Positions 55,087 through 62,035 of a DNA stretch of 64,000 bases are shown here, piece by piece. The notes under the pieces were generated by a model. The model was given only the letters and a program-made list of their open reading frames with translations. It made no database searches and was not told the DNA's origin. This DNA comes from Chitinophaga arvensicola. GTDB taxonomy: Bacteria; Bacteroidota; Bacteroidia; Chitinophagales; Chitinophagaceae. The position numbers and the translations under genes are program-made. The stretch covers positions 310,001 through 374,000 of the forward strand of contig NZ_FOJG01000001.1 of assembly GCF_900110835.1 (NCBI RefSeq). Direction: 5' to 3'. Every line of letters starts with the position of its first letter. Position 1 is the stretch's first letter.

Positions 55087-55824
55087 TTATTCATACCATT
55101 CTTCCTGCAATATCTGCAGGAGGGTATATTTTTTTATCTGATCTTTCTTTTTATCGGCCAACTCCCATCTTCTGCGGCCGGCAGATTTACTCCTGGTAAG
55201 CCACGAGATCCGGTGCTGCAACTGATTCCGGTCCAGGTAATTTTGCAACTGATCAATAGCTGAGGATACTTCCGGCAATACGATCCGTTTCCTGGTAATC
55301 ATATTGGGTCTTATCTGCAACACAAATCTCCAGGGTTCCTTTACTACAAATTCCTTTATGGGCTGTATGGAGTTCTTAACATACCGGATTCTCTCCACAA
55401 AGCAATTGATCTCTTTGTCTGTGAGTTTGAGCTTCTTCAAATGATCTGCCGATGGTTGTAACAGGTGCTGTTCCCTCAATACATATTTCTTCCTTCCATG
55501 GGATCGCTTTTTTACTTTAAAGTCTTTTCGGTGGCTGTAATCGTATGTATTGATCTTGTTGAGCAACTCCTGGAAAAAAGCGCCATGTTTGCCCCTTGCT
55601 ACATCGTCGCGTAACACAAAATAGCGCTTGTAACCTATCATCACCGGGGGATCCATCACTACATATCCTCTTTTGTACCAGGCATCCCATAGTTCGTTTC
55701 TCTCTCTATCCAGCTGCAACAATTGCTTGTCGTATTGCTTGCGTGCATCGCGCTTTCTCCGCCTGGCTGTTCTCATTCCTGAGGCGGCGATATAATTTTC
55801 AATGTCGGATATCTGATTGTCCAT
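55087..55824 (-). CDS. Uncharacterised basic protein of the RtcB operon
   Basis: 245 residues, strongly basic, with no signal or membrane helix. It starts with a charged helix (RTARRRKRDARKQYDKQLLQ). A central part contains KRYFVLRDDVARGKHGAFFQELLNKIN and a KKRSHGRKKYVLREQ segment, and it ends in KKKDQIKKYTLLQILQEEWYE. I recognise no domain. The charge and the place between an AAA ATPase and RtcB suggest RNA binding. Gaps of 13 nt to rtcB and about 120 nt to the ATPase gene fit one transcript. Confidence 0.7.
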   Translation of the reverse strand: MDNQISDIENYIAASGMRTARRRKRDARKQYDKQLLQLDRERNELWDAWYKRGYVVMDPPVMIGYKRYFVLRDDVARGKHGAFFQELLNKINTYDYSHRKDFKVKKRSHGRKKYVLREQHLLQPSADHLKKLKLTDKEINCFVERIRYVKNSIQPIKEFVVKEPWRFVLQIRPNMITRKRIVLPEVSSAIDQLQNYLDRNQLQHRISWLTRSKSAGRRRWELADKKKDQIKKYTLLQILQEEWYE

Positions 55825-55947
55825 AACCAGTTATTATTCATTCGCTTAATGGCTTCCACGGGTGGGTGGAAACTGTTTACTGTACGGTTGTATATGGACA
55901 ATTGATTTTTTTTCATGTTGTTAATTTTTAGGGCTAATAAATAATGT

Positions 55948-57012
55948 TTACGCAATTTCTTCCATCACTTCTCTCCTGAATCCGATCACATGCTGCTTCG
56001 TTTCAAAAGATGGTTCATGTTGATTGGCGATTTCTGCTATCGTCATTGCTTTATTGATCACCGTATCAAAACCCATGTGTTTTGATAGTTGCTGCGCTTT
56101 GGCTACAGCCAGGCGTTTGAACTCATACTTCGCTATCAGTCTTCCTTTACGTAACAATGCACTATCAATGGCAGACAGGTCGCTGTTGAAGGAGCATACC
56201 AGTTGAATATTCAGGCAATCTGCCAGCAAACCATCCGACAAATTCAAGAGGTTGGATACAGAAGAGTTACCTGAAAACTTACGATCCATGATCACGTTTT
56301 CTGCATCTTCGATAATTACCACGCAATTGGGATTATCTATCAGCAACTCCATGAATTCCGGATTCATAATGTTATTGGCCAGATCCGGCGATACAAACAG
56401 TACACGCTTTTTGATCCGGCCGATCAGGTAACGCAGATAAGTAGTTTTGCCGGTACCCGGAAGTCCATGCAGCAACACAATACCTTTGTCTTTATCCTTC
56501 TTCAGCCTTTGCTGTATTACTTTGTCTATCTCTTTAAAATCATCTTCATAAAACATTCCGATATCCAGCTTGGTACGCTTTATTTCCAGGCTCTTCAGTT
56601 CCAGCCCTTTGCGTCCACTGGTGATCAGGTTAATTTCATGTGGTTCTCTGCGCTGCTTTTCCTTATAACGTGTAACCATGTCCGTTACCTCCGTTACAAA
56701 ATCAGGAATAGAACCATTGTGCAGGATTTCGCACCAGGATTGCCAGAATGCGACTACACAATTATTGTTCAGCACCATCAATGTCTGATTATGTTTATAC
56801 TTCTTTTTCTTGTTGTCATAATCTGTATATCGATGTGTGTGCACAATGACATCTGCGTACTTTTTAGAAAAAGCAGCGGCGGCTTTATCGCCGTCTACTT
56901 CATAAATATTATTGATATCGGGAATGGCATTAAAATTAATGGTATACACCCCCTTCGGATCAAAATGCTCACCATCTGTGATATCTATGTTGTTATGAAC
57001 GATATGCTTCAT
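55948..57012 (-). CDS. AAA-family ATPase of the RtcB operon (BCS1-like)
   Basis: 354 residues. The N-terminal ~165 residues are of unknown fold. The AAA core has Walker A GLPGTGKT at 183-190, Walker B VVIIEDAE at ~231-238, a sensor-1-like CSFN, and DSALLRKGR with the arginine finger of BCS1/FtsH-like AAA proteins. It probably remodels a protein or RNP coupled to RtcB (inference from operon). Its 5' leader carries two tandem leader-peptide/terminator units and three further hairpins. Confidence 0.88.
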   Translation of the reverse strand: MKHIVHNNIDITDGEHFDPKGVYTINFNAIPDINNIYEVDGDKAAAAFSKKYADVIVHTHRYTDYDNKKKKYKHNQTLMVLNNNCVVAFWQSWCEILHNGSIPDFVTEVTDMVTRYKEKQRREPHEINLITSGRKGLELKSLEIKRTKLDIGMFYEDDFKEIDKVIQQRLKKDKDKGIVLLHGLPGTGKTTYLRYLIGRIKKRVLFVSPDLANNIMNPEFMELLIDNPNCVVIIEDAENVIMDRKFSGNSSVSNLLNLSDGLLADCLNIQLVCSFNSDLSAIDSALLRKGRLIAKYEFKRLAVAKAQQLSKHMGFDTVINKAMTIAEIANQHEPSFETKQHVIGFRREVMEEIA

Positions 57013-57260
57013 GTTTCTGAATCTCTTTTATGTGATTGCCCAATCGTGATAAAGATTTACCAGGGCCAGGCCGGCCCTGGGTAAATCATATTTATCAAGG
57101 GGTAAATTACAGGTTATCCTTCTGATAACCTGATGGTTGGGGTTAAAATGCAAACAGAGACGAAAAAAATATCTTAAAAAGGAGATGAAAGCGGAGCAGG
57201 ATTACTCCGCCTGCCTGTTTTTTATGTACCTCCTCAAATCATCTTTTTGTTCTACCGCAC
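57013..57260 (-). other. Distal leader of the AAA-RtcB operon
   Basis: No gene. Three hairpins are visible: a ~14-bp GC-rich stem with one bulged base at 57054-57087, an 8-bp stem at 57111-57131, and a 6-bp stem at 57191-57210. No exact TAnnTTTG promoter box lies on the - strand here. This agrees with transcription reaching the operon from the promoter upstream of the attenuators. Confidence 0.5.
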
Positions 57261-57294
57261 AAAAAAACCCGGTCTGTTAAAAACGGACCGGGTT
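57261..57294 (-). terminator. Terminator of leader unit A2
   Basis: AACCCGGTC pairs with GACCGGGTT (57266-57274 with 57286-57294), extended by a wobble and three pairs. On the - strand it is followed by TTTTTTT. Its 5' arm (positions 57288-57281 on the - strand) can alternatively pair 8 bp with 57341-57334 inside the upstream small ORF. Confidence 0.9.
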
Positions 57295-57314
57295 CTATAA
57301 CGTTAACGCATATA

Positions 57315-57422
57315 CTACGTTAAGACATACCTCGTCCGTTTAGCATTAATTGAATTAATGCTATCACTAAACCATTTACTGTGGCGGGTTTCAACCCTTT
57401 CTGTCATTGCCGGTAAATTCAT
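57315..57422 (-). CDS. Leader peptide A2 (35 aa), attenuator upstream of the RtcB operon
   Basis: A 35-codon ORF, ATG 57422 to TAG 57315 (a second ATG at 57407 would give 30 residues). The peptide begins MNLPAMTERV and ends KRTRYVLT. It is rich in Arg, Asn, Lys and Ser and has His, Trp and Tyr. The antiterminator segment AAACGGAC (57334-57341) is read as its Lys-Arg-Thr codons, ending 16 nt before the stop. Its terminator follows after about 20 nt. The peptide probably has no function beyond being translated. Confidence 0.6.
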   Translation of the reverse strand: MNLPAMTERVETRHSKWFSDSINSINAKRTRYVLT

Positions 57423-57441
57423 TCTCACAAAAATCGATAAC

Positions 57442-57471
57442 AAAAAAGCCCGGATCCAAGGACCCGGGCTT
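57442..57471 (-). terminator. Terminator of leader unit A1
   Basis: AAGCCCGG pairs with CCGGGCTT with additional pairs after one mismatch (57446-57457 with 57461-57471). On the - strand it is followed by TTTTTT. The 5' arm GCCCGG (57464-57469) can instead pair with CCGGGC at 57517-57522 in the upstream ORF. Confidence 0.9.
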
Positions 57472-57497
57472 CTGTTATATTTACAAATATTTTAAAT

Positions 57498-57587
57498 CTA
57501 CCTGTAATCATAAAACGCCCGGAACCCGCCACTGCCTTGCTCTGAGCAAGGTGCTGTGCTGTCCATATTTAGATAAATGCGTTTCAT
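57498..57587 (-). CDS. Leader peptide A1 (29 aa), first attenuator upstream of the RtcB operon
   Basis: A 29-codon ORF from ATG 57587 to TAG 57498. It begins MKRIYLNMDS and ends FRAFYDYR. It starts ~37 nt after the -7 box of a near-perfect promoter and ends 27 nt before an intrinsic terminator. The antiterminator segment CCGGGC (57517-57522) lies in its Phe-Arg-Ala codons, 16 nt before the stop. A hairpin CCTTGC/GCAAGG lies in its middle. A role as a regulatory leader peptide is inferred from this layout. Confidence 0.65.
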   Translation of the reverse strand: MKRIYLNMDSTAPCSEQGSGGFRAFYDYR

Positions 57588-57623
57588 GTTTATAAGTTTT
57601 CTTTATTATCAATTTTAACGATG

Positions 57624-57656
57624 CAAAGATAACAGGATATATTTTGAATATGCAAA
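57624..57656 (-). promoter_or_regulatory. Promoter of the attenuator leader / RtcB operon
   Basis: TTTG (57653-57656), a 21-nt spacer and TATCTTTG (57624-57631) on the - strand form a textbook Bacteroidota promoter. The same 21-nt spacing recurs at the homologous leader near 58.94 kb. Confidence 0.85.
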
Positions 57657-57801
57657 TTTTTAACAAAATATTTTCAATTATTTTCTTTATGCTTTCTTGA
57701 ACGTCATTTTTTATTACTTGCCGTTGTCGGCTGTATCTATTGCTGGCAAAGGGTTTCAAGATATCACTCCAACAACGGAACTATTCTTGTCTAAGGGCAA
57801 T

Positions 57802-57832
57802 AAAAAAGCCGGAAGTGTTAAGACTTCCGGCT
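57802..57832 (-). terminator. Terminator after the DinB-like gene
   Basis: A 10-bp perfect stem (57807-57816 with 57823-57832, loop GTTAAG) is followed on the - strand by TTTTTT. It ends the upstream transcript before the promoter of the RtcB leader. Confidence 0.92.
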
Positions 57833-57880
57833 GTAGTAATCATCAGGATTAACAAAAACAGATGGTGGTGGTCGACCAAG

Positions 57881-58450
57881 TTATATTAACACCGCACTTT
57901 CTTCGTACTCCTTACGAAGCCGTTGCATCTGACGGATATGCCGTTCGATGTGTTTGGTGAGGAAATAGATGTATTGGTATATATCCAGCTTACCTAATTG
58001 ATTAACAGACATGTTGGTAAATACCAGCACTCCTTCTCCGTTTTTCAGTAAAGACAGGTTATACATACACTGTGCATACTGTTGTTTCAGGAGGGCTTTC
58101 ACTTCCTGCATATTTTTAAGTCCGGTAGGCTCCATGTGCTCGGGTCTTACCCAGCCAAAGGACTTACTGCCTATGACATCTATCTGTTCTAACTTATTGG
58201 CATAATCCGCAGGGAGTACCACAGTATGGCCAGTTTTCTTACGTTCCAGCGCACGGCGGGTACTTTTGTTAATGATCAGGAGGAGAAAATAATTGGTGAG
58301 CGTAATATGCTCCAATACTTCCCGTATACTCCATTGATCGCGGTCTGGTTTGAAGTCCAGTAATGCCGGTTCTTTTTCAAACCACTGATCCAACTCCCTG
58401 AAATTGGTGAGTAAGGCCTCTCTTACTACTTGAATAACGTTTCTCATCAT
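57881..58450 (-). CDS. DinB-fold family protein
   Basis: A 189-residue four-helix DinB/YfiT-like protein. WSIREVLEHITLTNYFLL carries the first metal-site His (~residue 48) and KHIERHIRQMQRL the C-terminal His pair. The family includes metal-dependent, often thiol-linked enzymes of mostly unknown substrate. It starts with ATG ATG (58450/58447). The gene is preceded by its own tandem leader-peptide/terminator pair (58.56-58.96 kb), homologous to that before the RtcB operon. Confidence 0.8.
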   Translation of the reverse strand: MMRNVIQVVREALLTNFRELDQWFEKEPALLDFKPDRDQWSIREVLEHITLTNYFLLLIINKSTRRALERKKTGHTVVLPADYANKLEQIDVIGSKSFGWVRPEHMEPTGLKNMQEVKALLKQQYAQCMYNLSLLKNGEGVLVFTNMSVNQLGKLDIYQYIYFLTKHIERHIRQMQRLRKEYEESAVLI

Positions 58451-58556
58451 CTAACGTTTTTGGGATTATGCACTTTACTTTTTGCTAATCAAACGGGTTA
58501 GCGCATAACATCATTGAATAAATATTTTGTTTGCCATTTTTATGCCGGATTTGGCC

Positions 58557-58588
58557 ACAAAAAAACCCGGCCGTATTTACGGACCGGG
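58557..58588 (-). terminator. Terminator of leader unit B2
   Basis: CCCGG pairs with CCGGG (58566-58570 with 58584-58588) and the stem continues after one bulged A. On the - strand it is followed by TTTTTTT. Its 5' arm GTCCGTA (58578-58584) can pair instead with TACGGAC at 58631-58637. Confidence 0.88.
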
Positions 58589-58616
58589 AGAAATAATGTA
58601 GAGGGGTTATCTCACA

Positions 58617-58694
58617 TTACCGCATACCTTGTCCGTATGGCTTTTTTAAGGCAAAGCCATCCCATTTACACCGCGAGGTGTATTTTTTTTGCAT
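58617..58694 (-). CDS. Leader peptide B2 (25 aa), attenuator upstream of dinB
   Basis: A 25-codon ORF from ATG 58694 to TAA 58617, beginning MQKKYTSRCK and ending KPYGQGMR. It holds six Lys, two Tyr and two Arg codons. The antiterminator TACGGAC (58631-58637) lies in its Tyr-Gly-Gln codons, 11 nt before the stop. RNA features shared with unit A2 in the same order: GTAAATGG, a hairpin, ACGGACrAGGTATG, a hairpin, and a CCCGGTCCGT terminator arm. Confidence 0.6.
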   Translation of the reverse strand: MQKKYTSRCKWDGFALKKPYGQGMR

Positions 58695-58746
58695 TACAGT
58701 TATCGCTTGAAATTCTTTCAATGTCGTCATTTCACTACTGCTTCAA

Positions 58747-58784
58747 AAGCAAAAAGTCCCACACTTTACTTAGTGCGGGACTTT
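58747..58784 (-). terminator. Terminator of leader unit B1
   Basis: A 14-bp stem with one mismatch (58752-58765 with 58771-58784) is followed on the - strand by TTTTTG. The 5' arm segment CCCGCA (58774-58779) can pair instead with TGCGGG at 58835-58840. Confidence 0.9.
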
Positions 58785-58814
58785 TGTTTATATCGTTTGA
58801 TAACTTTACTATCG

Positions 58815-58874
58815 TTAACAATCGGTGCAACACGCCCGCATTCTGGCCTTGACCTGCTTTTGTTGGCAGGCCAT
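58815..58874 (-). CDS. Leader peptide B1 (19 aa), first attenuator upstream of dinB
   Basis: A 19-codon ORF from ATG 58874 to TAA 58815, starting MACQQKQVKA and ending ACCTDC. The antiterminator TGCGGG (58835-58840) lies inside it, 17 nt before the stop. Its ATG is embedded in a CCTGC/GCAGG hairpin, at the same place as the CCTTGC/GCAAGG hairpin of unit A1. It is the least certain of the four small ORFs, because an earlier non-ATG start in another frame cannot be excluded. Confidence 0.45.
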   Translation of the reverse strand: MACQQKQVKARMRACCTDC

Positions 58875-58927
58875 CGCTGAAATCTCGTATGTTGATATAA
58901 GTTGCACAGTTTATTTTATTCTTGAAG

Positions 58928-58960
58928 CAAAGGTAATTTTTATTTTTTTTATTACACAAA
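58928..58960 (-). promoter_or_regulatory. Promoter of the dinB attenuator leader
   Basis: TTTG (58957-58960), a 21-nt spacer and TACCTTTG (58928-58935) on the - strand. It has the same box spacing as the promoter at 57624-57656. Confidence 0.85.
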
Positions 58961-59024
58961 AAAACACCCTACTTTTTTCGTAGACTTAACAATTAGTTTA
59001 AACTGCAACTAAATATCCTGGTTT

Positions 59025-60107
59025 TTAAAACAGACTTAACTGGGCATTGGGCCGCCGGAACGCATCGGTATTGAATTCGAAACGCTCCAGGTTCAAGCCA
59101 TTCTTTTTCGTGTGAATCTTAAACTGCTGCTTGATAAGGTCCGCGATGTTACCATCTCCCCTCATCCGGCGCCCCCATTCACTATCATTGACTTTTCCCC
59201 CATGCATACTTTCCACGTGGTGCCACACTTTATCCGCCCGGTCGGGGAAGTTTTTATACAGCCAGTCGTTGAAAATGATCTTTACGGCATCGTTGAGCCT
59301 TACCACCGTATACCCCGCATACTTTGCCCCATTGGCCGCTGCAGCCTCCAGCAGGCGGGGGATTTCGTGGTCGTTCAGTCCCGGAATAATCGGGGCTGTC
59401 ATAACTCCAACGGGTATACCGAGTTCGCTCAGTTCCTTTACCACCTTTAGCCGTTGCGCAGCGGTGGCTGTGCGGGGCTCCATTTTCTGCCGCAGGTCTT
59501 CCTGCAGGGTGGTCACCGACAGGTACACACAAACCAGGTTCTCCTGCGCCAGCTGCTGTAACAGGTAACGGTCCCTGAGTACCAGTGAGTTCTTGGTGAT
59601 GATGCCCACCGGCTGTTTGTATTCCAACGCCACTTCCAGCAACTGTCGGGTGAGCCACATCTTACGCTCTACCGGCTGATAGCAGTCCGTATTCCCGGAA
59701 AGGGAAATCGGCTTGGGTACCCAGTTCTTGTTGTCCAGGAACTTACGGAGCAATTCCGGGGCATTATGCTTTACAATAATCTTTCTTTCAAAATCAAGAC
59801 CGGCACTAAGCCCCCAGTATTGATGCGAGTTACGGGCGTAGCAATAAATACAGCCATGCTCACAGCCCTGGTAAGGGTTCATGGAAAACCACATCCCTAC
59901 ATCCGGGCTATCCACCTTGTTCACGAGCGTTTTAGCATGTTCTTCAAACACCTGGGTCGGTACATCCGCCTGCCACCATTCATCAATACCTTCGGCATGT
60001 TCCTGCGCGTACTCGTCGGTCAGGTACTTGTTTTTAGGATTGATCTGTGCTCCACGCCCTTTGTAGTACGGGTCTTCCGGTTGGCCTTCCTGGAATGGCA
60101 AAGTCAT
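59025..60107 (-). CDS. Radical SAM protein, PA0069/Rv2578c family (SplB-like)
   Basis: 360 residues. The [4Fe-4S] cluster motif CEHGCIYCYARN (CxxxCxxC, residues ~84-91) is followed by a TIM-barrel with ISLSGNTDCYQPVE and VGVMTAPIIPGLND. The family is related to spore photoproduct lyase but its substrate is unknown. The ATG lies 3 nt from a perfect 15-bp AT palindrome that fills the gap to the MutS-like gene, suggesting a bound regulator or a hairpin leader. Confidence 0.88.
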   Translation of the reverse strand: MTLPFQEGQPEDPYYKGRGAQINPKNKYLTDEYAQEHAEGIDEWWQADVPTQVFEEHAKTLVNKVDSPDVGMWFSMNPYQGCEHGCIYCYARNSHQYWGLSAGLDFERKIIVKHNAPELLRKFLDNKNWVPKPISLSGNTDCYQPVERKMWLTRQLLEVALEYKQPVGIITKNSLVLRDRYLLQQLAQENLVCVYLSVTTLQEDLRQKMEPRTATAAQRLKVVKELSELGIPVGVMTAPIIPGLNDHEIPRLLEAAAANGAKYAGYTVVRLNDAVKIIFNDWLYKNFPDRADKVWHHVESMHGGKVNDSEWGRRMRGDGNIADLIKQQFKIHTKKNGLNLERFEFNTDAFRRPNAQLSLF

Positions 60108-60110
60108 AGA

Positions 60111-60144
60111 CTAAATATTTTAGTAAAAATACTAAAATATTTAG
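60111..60144. repeat. Perfect AT-rich palindrome before the radical SAM gene
   Basis: CTAAATATTTTAGTA (60111-60125) and its exact complement (60130-60144) flank AAAA. It occupies nearly the whole 40-bp space between the MutS-like stop (60148) and the radical SAM ATG (60107). It may act as an operator or as an mRNA hairpin, and no T tract follows. Confidence 0.7.
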
Positions 60145-60147
60145 GAT

Positions 60148-61929
60148 TTAAATAATTTCCATTTGTTTCATGAGGAAGGTGGCATTTTTATTCCGGGCAA
60201 TACCTTCCCGGATGCTGTAATCAAAGAACAGGTGATTATCCTGGATCGTGCTTTCAAAGCAGTAATTGCGGATCTTTCCGGGATGTGCTTCTTCCAGCTG
60301 ACCAAGTTCCAGGTCGTGTGTAGCGATCATACCCAGACAGTTATATTGCAGGAAATGCTCTATCAGGCTGCGGGAGCCCGAGAGCTTATCTTCTGAGTTG
60401 GTACCTTTCAGAATTTCATCTAACAAAATAAATACCCGGGTACCGGTTTTCAATTCCCGGATAATATGCTGTAAACGGAGTAGCTCCGCCTGAAAGTAAG
60501 AAGTATGGCTGGCAATGGAATCCTTAATGCGCATGGATGTCATGATGCGCATAGGACTAAATATAAACCTGCTTGCGCATACCGGCGCTCCACACGTTGC
60601 CAGCAGCAGGTTGGCGCCTACACTACGCAGGAAGGTACTCTTACCCGACATATTGGACCCTGTGATGATCAGGAAACTGTCGTTACGGCCGGCGGAGCCA
60701 TCATTCCTCACGCATTCCGCCGCCGGGATTAACGGATGCCCCAATGCAGTGGCTTCAAGGATCTTGCCTTCCCCCTGCGGTTCCGGCCATGAAAACTCCG
60801 GATGATTAAAGGCGAAAGTAGCCAGGCTATTCCAGACTTCCAGCTGGGAAACCACCTCAAACCATCCATTGATACGTTGTTTATGCTCCTTCTTCCAGCG
60901 CTCCAGGCGCAGGATACAATGCAGATCATACAATATCACCGAGTTCAATGCCACACCTACCAGCACATTCAGCCGCTGGTCAAATGCACCGCTGATCTTT
61001 GATAAGTGCTTTAATGCCACATCTGCTTCTTTGGCAATATCCTGTTGCTCCTGCAACAGCTTAGACTTTTTGAAGGCGCCACTTTTTATCAGATGTAAAA
61101 GAACGGAGAACTTATCCAGTATGCGTTCCTTATGCGAAATCAATCCATATTGTGCCATGATCTCTTTCTGACTCACACCCAGTAACACCCAGTTCAGCAT
61201 AATCATAATAATCAGCGGATAATAGTGCCCGGTGAGCACATTCAGCACAATGGCACCTACCACCAGCAACGGGCTGAGATACACTATTATGTTTATAAAC
61301 CGGCGATGCAGAAAATGAAAGGGCATATCCAGCCAGGCTGTGATTTCCCGGCGATCGCTTTCTTCCTCCTTTGCCAGTGTGGCATTGGCGGTCAATAGCT
61401 GCCGGAACTCCAGCTCCGGGGTAAGTACCTGTAACGCCTCCTGTGTAGCCAGAATCTCCGTTATCTGTTCCATTGGATTGCGCAACGCCCCTGCCAGCTT
61501 ATGTCTGCCGGATAAGGTACCCGTGCGGTTAATATGTTGAAATATAGAAGAGGGGCCGAAAACATCCAGATCGCTGCTGTAGTTGTGCCGGTCATCCACA
61601 AATTCATTACCATCCCAAAAAGCCGCCTGCCCGGTGGTAACCAGTAACAATTCTTTCTCATTCAACTCCAGCATGGCTTTAAAGAGCTGTAATTTCTGTA
61701 ACGCTTTTGAATACGCCATCAGTAAAGCGCCAAATGCCACGATACCTGCTACTATCAACGCCAGCCAGGGCAATTGCCAGCCGCTTCTGATGAAAAACAC
61801 AATACCGGTAACGATGGCAAAGAAACTGATCAACCGGGCCCACGACAGGCTGGATGTTAACCGTTTCTCCTTCCTTATTGCTTCCTGGAATTGTCCGATG
61901 CGTTGCTGGTAAGTATTTGCTGGCGTCAT
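60148..61929 (-). CDS. MutS-like ATPase with N-terminal membrane helices
   Basis: 593 residues. The C-terminal half is a MutS domain V ATPase: GSNMSGKST (residues 424-432), LLDEILKGTNSEDK (~502-515, Walker B), and ATHDLELGQ. The middle is the MutS core/lever (domain III). It lacks the mismatch-binding domain I. Two pairs of hydrophobic helices (~33-72 and ~212-255) make it a membrane-anchored MutS relative, common in Bacteroidota. So it is not the mismatch repair MutS, and its function is unknown to me. Confidence 0.88.
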   Translation of the reverse strand: MTPANTYQQRIGQFQEAIRKEKRLTSSLSWARLISFFAIVTGIVFFIRSGWQLPWLALIVAGIVAFGALLMAYSKALQKLQLFKAMLELNEKELLLVTTGQAAFWDGNEFVDDRHNYSSDLDVFGPSSIFQHINRTGTLSGRHKLAGALRNPMEQITEILATQEALQVLTPELEFRQLLTANATLAKEEESDRREITAWLDMPFHFLHRRFINIIVYLSPLLVVGAIVLNVLTGHYYPLIIMIMLNWVLLGVSQKEIMAQYGLISHKERILDKFSVLLHLIKSGAFKKSKLLQEQQDIAKEADVALKHLSKISGAFDQRLNVLVGVALNSVILYDLHCILRLERWKKEHKQRINGWFEVVSQLEVWNSLATFAFNHPEFSWPEPQGEGKILEATALGHPLIPAAECVRNDGSAGRNDSFLIITGSNMSGKSTFLRSVGANLLLATCGAPVCASRFIFSPMRIMTSMRIKDSIASHTSYFQAELLRLQHIIRELKTGTRVFILLDEILKGTNSEDKLSGSRSLIEHFLQYNCLGMIATHDLELGQLEEAHPGKIRNYCFESTIQDNHLFFDYSIREGIARNKNATFLMKQMEII

Positions 61930-61959
61930 TTATCTGGTGATGTTTATAGCTAAAAAAAT

Positions 61960-62015
61960 CAGGGATTTCATGATGTATGTTCACAATATATTGAACATAA
62001 ATCACAAAATCCCTG
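61960..62015 (-). terminator. Terminator after the GH125 gene
   Basis: A long stem (CAGGGATTT/AAATCCCTG, with a second block TGAACATA/TATGTTCA) is followed on the - strand by ATTTTTTTAG. It lies between the GH125 stop and the MutS-like start. Confidence 0.85.
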
Positions 62016-62035
62016 GTAGTAAAATTTCGGATTGC

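Larger units (their letters stand above)
58451..59024 (-). other. Leader region of dinB
   Basis: This stretch contains no large gene. It holds, in transcription order on the - strand, the promoter (58928-58960), leader unit B1 and its terminator, leader unit B2 and its terminator. About 105 nt without a recognisable promoter then lead up to the dinB ATG. Confidence 0.65.

Noticed and set aside
55773-55916. Short - strand ORF (MKKNQLSIYN start) upstream of the 245-residue protein
   Set aside because: It overlaps the start of the next gene by about 50 nt in another frame and shows no family signature; possible but not supportable.
57498-57512. Terminal Tyr-Asp-Tyr-Arg codons of leader peptide A1 as the stall site sensing cleaved tRNAs
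   Set aside because: These codons lie downstream of the antiterminator segment, so stalling there would mask it, not free it. Only codons before 57522 could work in the simple model.
57508-57759. 83-codon - strand ORF
   Set aside because: It starts upstream of the promoter at 57624-57656 and overlaps the better supported 29-codon leader ORF in another frame; the composition is AT-driven.
58735-58959. 74-codon - strand ORF
   Set aside because: It begins inside the promoter at 58928-58960 and runs through a terminator hairpin, so it is unlikely to be translated as such.
57261-58960. tRNA-like or Y-RNA-like RNAs next to rtcB, as in some proteobacteria
   Set aside because: No cloverleaf or T-arm sequence was found; the structures are better explained as small ORFs followed by intrinsic terminators.
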